A stretch of DNA of 7,230 nucleotides, taken from Hyphomicrobium sp. (GTDB lineage: Bacteria; Pseudomonadota; Alphaproteobacteria; Rhizobiales; Hyphomicrobiaceae). The position numbers were made by a program, and so were the translations under genes. Positions 1 to 6,610 of the stretch are shown piece by piece. The stretch covers positions 1 to 7,230 of the forward strand of contig JAUWCP010000117.1 in assembly GCA_030609245.1 (NCBI GenBank), read 5' to 3'. A model generated the notes under the pieces. That model was not told the origin of the DNA and did not search any database. It saw only the letters and a program-made list of their open reading frames with translations. Positions within the stretch are counted from its first letter, which is position 1; each line of letters starts with the position of its first letter.

Positions 1-1674
1 GCGTTGGGCCTATTGAAGGTCGATGTCCTCGGGCTTGGCATGCTCTCGTGCATCCACCGTGCCTTCGATCTCATCGATACGCACTACGGCCGGTCTTTGA
101 CGCTCGCCAACATCCCGCGCAAGGATGCCGCCGTCTACGACATGCTGTGCAAAGCGGATTCGATTGGCGTGTTCCAGGTCGAAAGTCGTGCGCAGATGAA
201 CATGTTGCCGCGCTTGCGCCCGCGCACCTTCTACGACCTCGTCATAGAGGTGGCGATCGTGCGCCCCGGTCCCATCCAGGGCGGCATGGTGCACCCCTAT
301 CTGCGCCGCCGGTCGGGCGTGGAGCGTGAGCATTATCCCTCGCCTGCGCCAGAGCACGGTCCTGCGGACGAACTCAAAGACATTCTCGGCAAGACCAAGG
401 GCGTGCCGCTCTTCCAAGAGCAAGCCATGCGCATCGCTATGGTGGCGGCGCGCTTTTCTGACGCCGAGGTCAACGAGCTGAGAAAGGCCATGGCCACCTT
501 TCGCCGTCGCGGCACCATCGGGCTTCTCGAAAAGAAGATGGTCTCGTCCATGGTCGCGCGCGGCTATAGCGAAGAGTTTTCGCAGCGTTGCTTCAATCAG
601 ATCAAGGGTTTTGGCGAGTACGGGTTTCCTGAGAGTCACGCAGCGAGCTTCGCCCTCCTCGTCTATGTCTCCGCTTGGATTAAGTGCCACTATCCAGCGG
701 TGTTTGCGGCAGCCCTTCTCAACTCGCAGCCCATGGGCTTTTACGCTCCAGCGCAGATCGTACGCGATGCGCGCGAGCATGGCGTTGAGGCGCGCGGTGC
801 CGACGTGAACCTTTCGGAGTGGGATTCGACGCTTGAGCCCGGTGGGTCAGATGGCGGCCGGGCTCTGCGCCTCGGCTTGCGCCAGATCGACGGCCTGAAG
901 GAGGACGAGGCCAACAAGCTTGGCGCTGCGCGTCGGCCGTTTTGCGATGTGCACGATCTGTGGATGCGCGCGGGCGTGAAGCTTTCAACTTTAGAAAAGC
1001 TCGCAGCCGCAGATGCTTTCCGCTCCATGGAACTCGATCGCCGCCAGGCCTTGTGGGACGTCAAAGCGCTTGGCGCGGCTGAACCATTGCCGCTTTTCAT
1101 CTGGAACGAGACGCGCGAAATGGGGGGTGAGCCCAACGTTACGCTGCCTGAGATGCCGCTCTCAGAGCACGTCGTCAACGACTACCAGACGCTCAAGCTT
1201 TCTCTCAAAGCGCACCCCATGAGTTTTCTGCGCGAAAAGCTCACTGCTCGACGCGTGCAGGCCTGTCACGAGCTGCGTCAGTTCAAGGACGGCGCGTCTG
1301 TCTCCGTCGCCGGCGTTGTGCTCGTGCGCCAACGGCCAGGCTCGGCCAAGGGCGTCGTGTTCTTGACGATCGAGGACGAGACGGGCGTCGCCAACGCCGT
1401 TGTTTGGCAGAAGACGTTGGAACGCTTCCGCAAGGTGGTGATGGGCGCGCGCCTCATCATCATCCACGGGCGTATTCAGCGTCACGAAGACATCATTCAC
1501 GTCGTCTCGGAAAAGCTGGAGGATCGCAGTGACTGGCTTGAACTTCTCTCCGAGCACGCTGCCGACGAGGTACTTCGTCCCGATCCGGGTTCGGCGCGCA
1601 GTCCTGTCCATCCGCGCTGGGCCGGTCATCCACGCAACGAGCGCGTTATTCCGAAATCACGAGACTTTCATTGA
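1..1674 (+). CDS. dnaE2: Error-prone DNA polymerase DnaE2 (ImuC), C-terminal part, 5' end outside window
   Basis: This is the C-terminal 557 residues of a C-family DNA polymerase that does SOS-induced translesion synthesis with ImuA/ImuB and the sliding clamp. The frame is open from base 1. The first visible codons include the K-V-D-V-L-G-L block (Asp at visible residue 8), equivalent to the third catalytic Asp of E. coli DnaE (D555). The PHP domain and the first two catalytic Asp are therefore upstream, off the window. DnaE2-type landmarks follow: ESRAQMNMLPRLRP, VRPGPIQGGMVHPYLRRR, PLFQEQAMRIA and FPESHAASFALLVY. A helix-hairpin-helix region lies around residues 280-345, an OB-fold around 434-507, and the typical DnaE2 ending is VIPKSRDFH. 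The family usually has about 1,050-1,100 residues, so roughly half is visible. imuA, imuB and any LexA site would lie upstream and cannot be assessed. The gene converges on the cupin gene with 15 bases between. Identification is firm; the DnaE2 rather than DnaE1 call rests on these motifs and the short C-terminus without a clamp-loader-binding tail. Confidence 0.96.
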   Translation, partial: ALGLLKVDVLGLGMLSCIHRAFDLIDTHYGRSLTLANIPRKDAAVYDMLCKADSIGVFQVESRAQMNMLPRLRPRTFYDLVIEVAIVRPGPIQGGMVHPYLRRRSGVEREHYPSPAPEHGPADELKDILGKTKGVPLFQEQAMRIAMVAARFSDAEVNELRKAMATFRRRGTIGLLEKKMVSSMVARGYSEEFSQRCFNQIKGFGEYGFPESHAASFALLVYVSAWIKCHYPAVFAAALLNSQPMGFYAPAQIVRDAREHGVEARGADVNLSEWDSTLEPGGSDGGRALRLGLRQIDGLKEDEANKLGAARRPFCDVHDLWMRAGVKLSTLEKLAAADAFRSMELDRRQALWDVKALGAAEPLPLFIWNETREMGGEPNVTLPEMPLSEHVVNDYQTLKLSLKAHPMSFLREKLTARRVQACHELRQFKDGASVSVAGVVLVRQRPGSAKGVVFLTIEDETGVANAVVWQKTLERFRKVVMGARLIIIHGRIQRHEDIIHVVSEKLEDRSDWLELLSEHAADEVLRPDPGSARSPVHPRWAGHPRNERVIPKSRDFH

Positions 1675-1689
1675 TCGCAAAAACCGGTC

Positions 1690-2154
1690 CTACTTCGGGG
1701 CCGCCACTTTCATCGTGTTCGACACGCCCTCAGCGCCCATGAACACAGCCAGGATGCGCGCAACGCCCTGGCCTGTGTTGTGACCATCATGGGCCGCGTC
1801 GATCGCCTCCATCAGCGCGTCGCCCTTGCGATAGACTCGCTTTCCATGCGGTCCGTAGTCGACGGTAATTTCACCTTCCAGCATGTAGCCGAACAAAGGA
1901 ACAGGGTGCTCGTGCCAGCCCGTTGTCCCCCCCGGTGGCATCGTGACGATGGCGGCCGTTACCCTTGCAGGATTTTTCGTCGGGTAGGAAAAGGGCTGCC
2001 CCAGAATCGTCTCGCTCGTTACCAGTAGCGTATTCACTTCTTCGAGTGCATCTCCGCGATTGGCGCTCCAAAACATGATGCCAGCGCCGAGCACGAAGCC
2101 GCTAGCGGCAAAGAATACTGCTTTCAAGATACGCGGTGCGGACGTTGCGAACAT
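1690..2154 (-). CDS. Membrane-anchored small cupin-domain protein, function unknown
   Basis: A 154-residue protein with a single N-terminal hydrophobic segment (about residues 10-30) followed by a one-domain cupin barrel. The anchor has no obvious cleavage site, so the barrel is probably tethered on the periplasmic face. Cupin motif 1 is visible as PGGTTGWHEHPVPLFGY followed by LEGE (H81, H83, G94); motif 2 is GDALMEAIDAAHDGHNTG (G111, H122, N126). The usual motif-1 spacing H-x-H-x(3,4)-E would place Glu at residues 87-88, but Leu-Phe is there, so the metal site, if any, differs from the textbook one. The start is supported by AGGA four bases upstream of the ATG (2159-2162, minus strand). It is convergent with dnaE2 and divergent from ggt, so it is its own transcription unit. 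Cupins of this size serve as enzymes, sugar or ligand binders and stress proteins; neither motifs nor neighbours settle a substrate. Confidence 0.85.
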   Translation of the reverse strand: MFATSAPRILKAVFFAASGFVLGAGIMFWSANRGDALEEVNTLLVTSETILGQPFSYPTKNPARVTAAIVTMPPGGTTGWHEHPVPLFGYMLEGEITVDYGPHGKRVYRKGDALMEAIDAAHDGHNTGQGVARILAVFMGAEGVSNTMKVAAPK

Positions 2155-2176
2155 GAGTTCCTACTTTCTACAAGCG

Positions 2177-2182
2177 ATTTTA
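2177..2182 (-). promoter_or_regulatory. Possible -10 element of the cupin gene
   Basis: On the minus strand this reads TAAAAT, five of six matches to TATAAT, 22 bases ahead of the cupin ATG. That would give a short leader containing the AGGA ribosome site. No convincing -35 hexamer lies 16-18 bases upstream, so the call is weak. Confidence 0.3.
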
Positions 2183-2306
2183 TCGGAGCCACGGCGTTCT
2201 ATGGTCAGAAGCGGTTGCGAACGCAATGCCCTCCCAATAATGACACGCCTGTGACGAGCATTTGGAGGGTTGGGGTTGCCGGTTGCGCGGGCTGGATCCA
2301 TCACAC

Positions 2307-2335
2307 TCGACAGGACCGCCCGTTACCCCGATAAA
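2307..2335 (+). promoter_or_regulatory. Probable sigma70-type promoter of ggt(-thiO)
   Basis: TCGACA at 2307-2312 (five of six to TTGACA) and GATAAA at 2330-2335 (four of six to TATAAT) are separated by exactly 17 bases. Transcription would begin near 2342, leaving a leader of about 25 bases before the ATG at 2367. The position also helps decide the ggt start, because the upstream in-frame TTG at 2262 would lie before the promoter. This is inference from consensus matching only. Confidence 0.45.
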
Positions 2336-2366
2336 GAACGTCGCTTGCGCCACAAAGACGATCTCC

Positions 2367-4163
2367 ATGCTCGATGCCACAACACCCCGTTCCGCCCCGC
2401 AACCGCTGAGGTGGAGTCGAAGGAGAGTTGCGAGCATCCTCGTGTTTGCCGCTCTTCTCACCGTTTCATCCGCGTCCGCCCAAAACACGCGCAGCGCGCC
2501 GGAAACGGCGACAGGCACCGCGGAGAAAACGCTTGCGGTGGCAGAGCAGCACATGGTGTCGGCTGCCAATCGCTATGCTGCCGAGGCTGGACTCGAGATG
2601 CTGCGAGCGGGCGGCTCCGCTGTTGATGCAGCGATTGCCGCGCAGCTCGTCTTGAATCTCGTGGAACCGCAGTCATCGGGGATCGGCGGCGGTGCGTTCC
2701 TGATGCATTGGGATGCGCAAACCAGTTCGCTCAAGGCCTACGATGGTCGCGAGACGGCGCCCGCATCTGCCGGCCCCGACCGGTTTCTTGTCGACGGCAG
2801 ACAAATGCCGTTCAAAAAGGCGGCCCGCTCTGGCCTAAGCGTTGGGGTGCCCGGTCTCGTGCGCTTGCTCGCAACCGTGCATCAGGCAAACGGACAACTG
2901 CCTTGGGCGAGGCTATTCGAGCCGGCAATTAGCCTTGCCGAGAAAGGTTTCGAGGTCTCACCGCGATTGCACCTCATGCTGAGATGGCAGGGTCCTGAAA
3001 GCTTCGTAGCGTCGGCGCGCCGCTACTTTTTTACCCGCGCGGGCAATGCATGGCCCATCGGGCATCTCCTTAAGAACCCGGAGTTCGCGGCAACGTTGCG
3101 GCGCATCGCGGCAGACGGTGCTGATGGTTTCTATGACGGCTCCATCGCCGAGGCGATCGTCACGGCGGTGGACGGCGCGCCCACTGCGCCAGGGGGCATG
3201 ACGCTTCAAGATTTGGCAGATTACGACGTCAAAGAACGTGAGCCGCTGTGTTTTTCCTATCGCGCGCGTACGATCTGCAGCATTGGACCTCCATCGTCTG
3301 GTGGGGTGACCGTCGCGCAAACACTGAAGCTGTTGGAGCCGTTCGATCTGGGCCAAGGGCCCGACGCAGCCATGTCAACACGTGCGCTGCATCTCATCGC
3401 GGAAGCCGAAAAGCTCGCCTATGCCGATCGCAACCGTTACATCGCCGATCCAGATTTCGTTGACATCCCCAGCGGGCTCCTTGATCCAGGCTATCTCGAC
3501 ACACGCCGCGTATTGATCGATCCTCTGCGCGCCATGCAGCGGCCAAAACCTGGTGAGCCTCCCGGTCTCGGCAAGCAGTCGTTCGGTCGTGATGAAACGA
3601 TGGAAAACGTCGGCACTAGCCACATCTCGATAATTGACAGGCAAGGCAATGCCGTCTCCATGACGACGACCATCGAGGGCGCGTTTGGTTCGCATATCTG
3701 GGCGGCCGGCTTTCTTTTGAATAACGAGCTGACCGACTTTTCCTTCCGGCCGACCGGCGCACAAGGTAGGCCCATCGCTAATGCGGTGGGGCCTGGCAAG
3801 CGCCCGCGCAGCTCCATGGCGCCCACGATTGTCTTCAACAAGGATGGCAAGGTGGAAGCCGTACTGGGCTCACCGGGCGGGAGCCGTATCATCCTCTATC
3901 TGGTCAAGTCGCTCGTTGCGCTCATCGATTGGGGCATGGACGCGCAGCAGGCCGCGGATCTGTTGAATTTCGGCAATCGCGGTTACGGCTTCGAGATCGA
4001 GCTCGATGGCGATGCGGTCTGGACCGCACTGAAGCTAAAGGCGCTTGGGCATCGCATCGCGCCAGCGCTGATGAATTCTGGCGTGCATATCGTCTCAAAC
4101 CGTGATGGACAGTTGCAAGGCGGGGCGGACCAGCGGCGCGAGGGCGTCGTGCTTGGGGATTGA
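2367..4163 (+). CDS. ggt: Gamma-glutamyltransferase (gamma-glutamyltranspeptidase), exported
   Basis: A 598-residue N-terminal-nucleophile hydrolase precursor (E. coli Ggt is 580) that removes the gamma-glutamyl group from glutathione and related compounds by hydrolysis or transfer. The N-terminus is a signal peptide: an Arg-rich n-region (R15-R20), a hydrophobic core from V21 to about V33, and a likely cut after ASA at residue 38, so it acts in the periplasm. SGIGGGAFL and YDGRETAP (R128, the alpha-carboxylate-binding Arg) lie in the large subunit. Self-cleavage should occur before T417 in GTSHISI, leaving a small subunit of 182 residues. T435, D457, S482-S483 and the G504-G505 oxyanion pair match E. 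coli T409, D433, S462-S463 and G483-G484. E454 replaces Gln430, as in human GGT; E437 stands where E. coli has N411. The C-terminus (GGADQRREG) is the family ending. The ATG at 2367 is chosen because it gives a clean signal peptide and follows the predicted promoter; its ribosome site is poor. thiO follows after 54 bases, probably on the same transcript. Confidence 0.95.
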   Translation: MLDATTPRSAPQPLRWSRRRVASILVFAALLTVSSASAQNTRSAPETATGTAEKTLAVAEQHMVSAANRYAAEAGLEMLRAGGSAVDAAIAAQLVLNLVEPQSSGIGGGAFLMHWDAQTSSLKAYDGRETAPASAGPDRFLVDGRQMPFKKAARSGLSVGVPGLVRLLATVHQANGQLPWARLFEPAISLAEKGFEVSPRLHLMLRWQGPESFVASARRYFFTRAGNAWPIGHLLKNPEFAATLRRIAADGADGFYDGSIAEAIVTAVDGAPTAPGGMTLQDLADYDVKEREPLCFSYRARTICSIGPPSSGGVTVAQTLKLLEPFDLGQGPDAAMSTRALHLIAEAEKLAYADRNRYIADPDFVDIPSGLLDPGYLDTRRVLIDPLRAMQRPKPGEPPGLGKQSFGRDETMENVGTSHISIIDRQGNAVSMTTTIEGAFGSHIWAAGFLLNNELTDFSFRPTGAQGRPIANAVGPGKRPRSSMAPTIVFNKDGKVEAVLGSPGGSRIILYLVKSLVALIDWGMDAQQAADLLNFGNRGYGFEIELDGDAVWTALKLKALGHRIAPALMNSGVHIVSNRDGQLQGGADQRREGVVLGD

Positions 4164-4217
4164 GGCCGCCATCGCGTCGTGCAAAGCCCTAAGCCCACAA
4201 CGGATGACACAAAGCTC

Positions 4218-5216
4218 ATGACTTCGCTCTCTATCATTGTTGTCGGCGCTGGCGTCTTTGGCCTCTGGCAAGCCTTGACGCTTGCGCGCCGTGGCCATCG
4301 CGTACGCCTTATCGAGGCGAGCGCGGAGCCATTTGTGGATGCAGCAAGCCTCTATGGCGGTGTCATGCTGGCGCCGGCCCGCGAGGCAAAATCCTATCCG
4401 CCGATTTTCCGCAGGTTGGGACGCGAGGGCTTGACCTTGTGGCGTGCCGCATACCCGGATCTGTCCTGCTCAGGCGGGCTCGTCGTTGCGAGCGCACGCG
4501 ATCGCTCTGATTTGGAACGCTTCACGCGCGACACGCAAGGCCACGAGACACTCGATGCAACGAAGCTTGCACATTTGGAACCTGAGCTCGCCGGGCGTTT
4601 TGCTTCGGCACTTTATTTCGCCGACGAAGCGCACATGGCAGCTCCGGCAGCGATGAAGTTCCTGCTTGATGAAGTGCGCGGTGCTGGCAGTGATGTGTTA
4701 TTCGGCGTAAGCGTGCCGCCCAAGGACGCAGACACAATCGTCGACTGCCGCGGCCTTGCCGCACGCGATGCACTTGCCAATCTGCGCGGTGTGCGTGGTG
4801 AGCGGCTGATCGTGCGCTCGCGCGAAGTCACATTGCGCCGCCCGATCCAACTCCTGCATCCGCGGCATTCTCTCTATGTCGTGCCCTGGGGTGACGGGCG
4901 CTATATGATCGGCGCAACGGTTATTGAAACGGAGGACGATGGCCCCGTCACGGTGCGCTCGGCGCTGGAATTGCTGGGAGGGGCATATGCTCTGCATTCG
5001 GGATTCGCAGAGGCAGAGATCCTAGAAATCGGCGTCGGGGTGCGCCCTGCGTTTCCCGACAATATGCCGCGCGTGATCGTGCGTGAAGGTGGACGGCACA
5101 TCTTCGTGAACGGTGCTTATCGCCACGGCTACCTGTTGGCGCCGGTGCTCGCTAAGGCCGTTGCCGAGTACTTGGAAAGTGGTGCGCATGCCAATGCGCT
5201 GGTCGAGGTGGTTTGA
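4218..5216 (+). CDS. thiO: Glycine oxidase ThiO (FAD-dependent, D-amino-acid-oxidase fold), thiamine thiazole synthesis
   Basis: A 332-residue cytoplasmic flavoprotein. ThiO oxidises glycine with O2 to iminoacetate (dehydroglycine), which ThiG builds into the thiazole of thiamine. The N-terminus is an FAD-binding Rossmann strand-turn-helix, with G10-x-G12-x-x-G15 in VVGAGVFG and an acidic residue (E33) ending strand 2. GVGVRPAFPDNMPR carries R276, the likely substrate-carboxylate Arg (equivalent to R302 of Bacillus GO). NGAYRHGYLLAP (301-309) is the conserved flavin-side motif near the C-terminus. Length fits the family (about 330-370). The ATG at 4218 is preferred because it places the Rossmann strand directly at the N-terminus; an in-frame GTG at 4179 would add 13 residues of no evident use. 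Neither has a strong Shine-Dalgarno. The thiO name over a generic DAO oxidoreductase rests on length, motifs and the nearby thiS-thiG. It converges on the channel gene with 7 bases between. Confidence 0.85.
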   Translation: MTSLSIIVVGAGVFGLWQALTLARRGHRVRLIEASAEPFVDAASLYGGVMLAPAREAKSYPPIFRRLGREGLTLWRAAYPDLSCSGGLVVASARDRSDLERFTRDTQGHETLDATKLAHLEPELAGRFASALYFADEAHMAAPAAMKFLLDEVRGAGSDVLFGVSVPPKDADTIVDCRGLAARDALANLRGVRGERLIVRSREVTLRRPIQLLHPRHSLYVVPWGDGRYMIGATVIETEDDGPVTVRSALELLGGAYALHSGFAEAEILEIGVGVRPAFPDNMPRVIVREGGRHIFVNGAYRHGYLLAPVLAKAVAEYLESGAHANALVEVV

Positions 5217-5223
5217 AACTCTG

Positions 5224-6402
5224 CTAGTCAGTGTGTGCGACGGGCCCGCTCTTGCGCTGCTGCGCGACCGCACGCACTTGCGCGGCGACGTCCGGGTTGC
5301 GGTCGATAAAGCGGTGGAAATCATCACAATCCAGAACCAGGAGGTCGGTCGACTTGATGGTCGTCACTGTTGCTATGCGCCGCTCGCGCGTGAGCAGTGC
5401 CATCTCTCCAAAGAAGTCGCCCTCGTGCAGCCGGACCTCGCCGTCGGCGGCATCGATCTGAACCGTACCGCTGGCAATGAGATACATGGAATCGCCCGGC
5501 TCGCCTTTGCGGATGATGACGGTTCCTGCCGGCACAGTGCGTGCTTGCAATATGCCAACGAGATCGGAAATTGATGCCGCGTCGAGATGGGCGAACAGGG
5601 GAACGCGCGCGACCATAGCGAAGGTCACCACGAAGTCCCTGCGGCGAATCTCCTCGTAAAAGCCACGCCCGATGATCGCAACAGGCAATGCAAAGCAAAA
5701 GATGCCAAGCATCACGGTAATAGCCGCGATTATGCGTCCCGTTGCAGTTAGAGGTTCCAGCTCGCCGCCACCGATCTTGGCAAGCATGGCCGCAGACCAC
5801 CACATGGATTTCGACATATCGCCGAGCCGGTCGGGCTGGATGTGACCTTCGACAACGTGCATGGCCGCTGCGGCCACCATCATGACGCCGCCGAGAATGA
5901 CAACGCAGGCCAATAATGCGCGCCGTTCCGACGCGACCACGCGGCCGATCGTGGTAAGTGCTGGTGAGTACCGGGCCAGCTTCAAGAAGCGGACGAGCCG
6001 CGTGAGCCGCACCGCGGCGACGCCTGGGAACAAAAGCTCGAGTACGAACGGCACGAACGCCAATGCGTCAATGACCATCATCGGTGTGGCTGCAAACCAC
6101 AATCGCGCCCGCGTTGGGCTCAGAGAGTGCAGCAGGGGATGCTCGGGCGCCACCCAAAGGCGTGCGGCATACTCGATGGCAAAGACAAGCACGCAGATGC
6201 GGTCAAGCAGCTGCAACTCCTCACCATAGGCTTGCTCGATTTCGGGAATGGTCTGAACCAGTGTGCCCGTCACATTGGCGATGACGAGCCCGACGAGGAT
6301 CCAGTCGAGAATGCGTGACGCAACGTCCCGGCGGCGGCCGTGCTCGAGGATATCGAACGCCCGCTGTCGCGTAGTCGCAAGGCTTTGTTGCGCGTCGCTC
6401 AC
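5224..6402 (-). CDS. Six-TM cyclic-nucleotide-binding ion channel, MloK1-related, with non-canonical selectivity filter
   Basis: A 392-residue inner-membrane protein built like a bacterial CNG/HCN-type channel; four copies would make a pore. Likely segments are S1 about 30-50, S2 65-85, S3 101-122, S4 130-145, S5 160-184, pore loop 195-217, S6 221-246, a short C-linker (GFYEEIRRRDFVV) and a cyclic-nucleotide-binding domain about 267-380. S4 keeps basic residues every third position (R132, R135, R138, K141, R144). The nucleotide pocket shows RKGEPGDSMYLI, FFGEMALL and an Arg pair (R341-R342) at the phosphate-binding cassette, close to MloK1 as recalled. The filter is AKIGGGELEP (208-217) instead of the T-T-x-G-Y-G-D consensus, so K+ selectivity cannot be assumed. 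The GTG at 6402 is chosen because GGAG lies ten bases upstream; an ATG at 6444 would add 14 residues and lacks a ribosome site. The gene is antisense between thiO and thiS and has no evident role in thiamine synthesis. Confidence 0.88.
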   Translation of the reverse strand: MSDAQQSLATTRQRAFDILEHGRRRDVASRILDWILVGLVIANVTGTLVQTIPEIEQAYGEELQLLDRICVLVFAIEYAARLWVAPEHPLLHSLSPTRARLWFAATPMMVIDALAFVPFVLELLFPGVAAVRLTRLVRFLKLARYSPALTTIGRVVASERRALLACVVILGGVMMVAAAAMHVVEGHIQPDRLGDMSKSMWWSAAMLAKIGGGELEPLTATGRIIAAITVMLGIFCFALPVAIIGRGFYEEIRRRDFVVTFAMVARVPLFAHLDAASISDLVGILQARTVPAGTVIIRKGEPGDSMYLIASGTVQIDAADGEVRLHEGDFFGEMALLTRERRIATVTTIKSTDLLVLDCDDFHRFIDRNPDVAAQVRAVAQQRKSGPVAHTD

Positions 6403-6412
6403 GTGGCTATTA

Positions 6413-6416
6413 CTCC
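6413..6416 (-). promoter_or_regulatory. Ribosome binding site deciding a GTG start for the channel gene
   Basis: GGAG on the minus strand, ten bases before the GTG at 6402. The alternative ATG at 6444 is preceded by CTGGCCGCTGCCAAAC, with no purine-rich site, so the shorter product is preferred. Confidence 0.5.
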
Positions 6417-6540
6417 AGGGCCACTTCCGCACGGCCTGCCGCATGTTTGGCAGCGGCCAGTCTAGCCGACGCGTGGCGATTTGGGAGCCACTGAAAGGAT
6501 GGGACGGTTATCGCCTTTTGATAGGCAATTTTCGCGTGCC

Positions 6541-6569
6541 TTGAGGTTTGGTGGCGAAAGCTGTTGAAT
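6541..6569 (+). promoter_or_regulatory. Possible sigma70-type promoter of thiS-thiG
   Basis: TTGAGG at 6541-6546 and TTGAAT at 6564-6569 each match the consensus hexamers at four of six bases and are 17 bases apart. The start of transcription would be near 6576, about 35 bases before the thiS start codon. Some promoter is needed here because the gene upstream runs in the opposite direction. The match is modest, and other starts in the 208-base spacer are possible. Confidence 0.3.
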
Positions 6570-6571
6570 TG

Positions 6572-6592
6572 GGGGCATAAGCCAGAAGCCCC
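6572..6592 (+). other. Small hairpin just ahead of the thiS ribosome site
   Basis: GGGGC (6572-6576) pairs with GCCCC (6588-6592) around an 11-base loop, and TT (6569-6570) can pair with AA (6593-6594) across a bulged G. It ends eight bases before the AGGAG of thiS. No T-run follows, so it is not an intrinsic terminator. It could affect translation or be chance in GC-rich DNA, and only part of it would be transcribed if transcription starts near 6576. Confidence 0.25.
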
Positions 6593-6599
6593 AAAGCGC

Positions 6600-6604
6600 A
6601 GGAG
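6600..6604 (+). promoter_or_regulatory. Ribosome binding site deciding the TTG start of thiS
   Basis: AGGAG followed by a six-base spacer and TTG at 6611. It is the strongest Shine-Dalgarno in the window. No ATG or GTG occurs in the thiS frame before the conserved I-L-V-N-G strand, so the rare TTG start is well supported. Confidence 0.75.
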
Positions 6605-6610
6605 CATCCC

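Noticed and set aside
10..780. A 256-codon open frame on the minus strand inside dnaE2
   Set aside because: It lies antisense to strongly conserved DnaE2 sequence. Its translation is His/Arg-rich with no recognisable domain, as expected for a mirror frame in GC-rich DNA.
1679..1703. Intrinsic terminator of the cupin gene on the minus strand
   Set aside because: A five-T run follows a GC-rich inverted repeat (CGGCCC / GGACCG), but in minus-strand RNA the stem has an internal A-C mismatch and is only 3+2 pairs. This is too weak to list.
2157..2171. LexA-like site (GTTC-N7-GTTC) near the cupin start
   Set aside because: Only one half-site is intact; the second reads CTAC. The dnaE2 SOS control region would be upstream of the window.
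2262..2366. In-frame TTG extension of ggt adding 35 residues
   Set aside because: The extension would bury the signal peptide inside the protein, has no hydrophobic character of its own, and precedes the best promoter match at 2307-2335.
2391..2440. Tat signal for Ggt (S-R-R-R-V-A)
   Set aside because: The twin Arg is present but the rest of the S-R-R-x-F-L-K consensus is poor, and characterised Ggt enzymes use Sec; a Sec signal peptide is the simpler reading.
5184..5199. Perfect 6-bp hairpin GCGCAT-GCCA-ATGCGC at the end of thiO
   Set aside because: It lies within coding sequence and is not followed by a T-run. A palindromic stretch of this length is expected by chance in GC-rich genes.
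6403..6610. TPP riboswitch ahead of thiS
   Set aside because: Searched by eye for the conserved CTGAGA and the ACC(C)TGA blocks and for the GGG-rich P1 stem; none were found in order.
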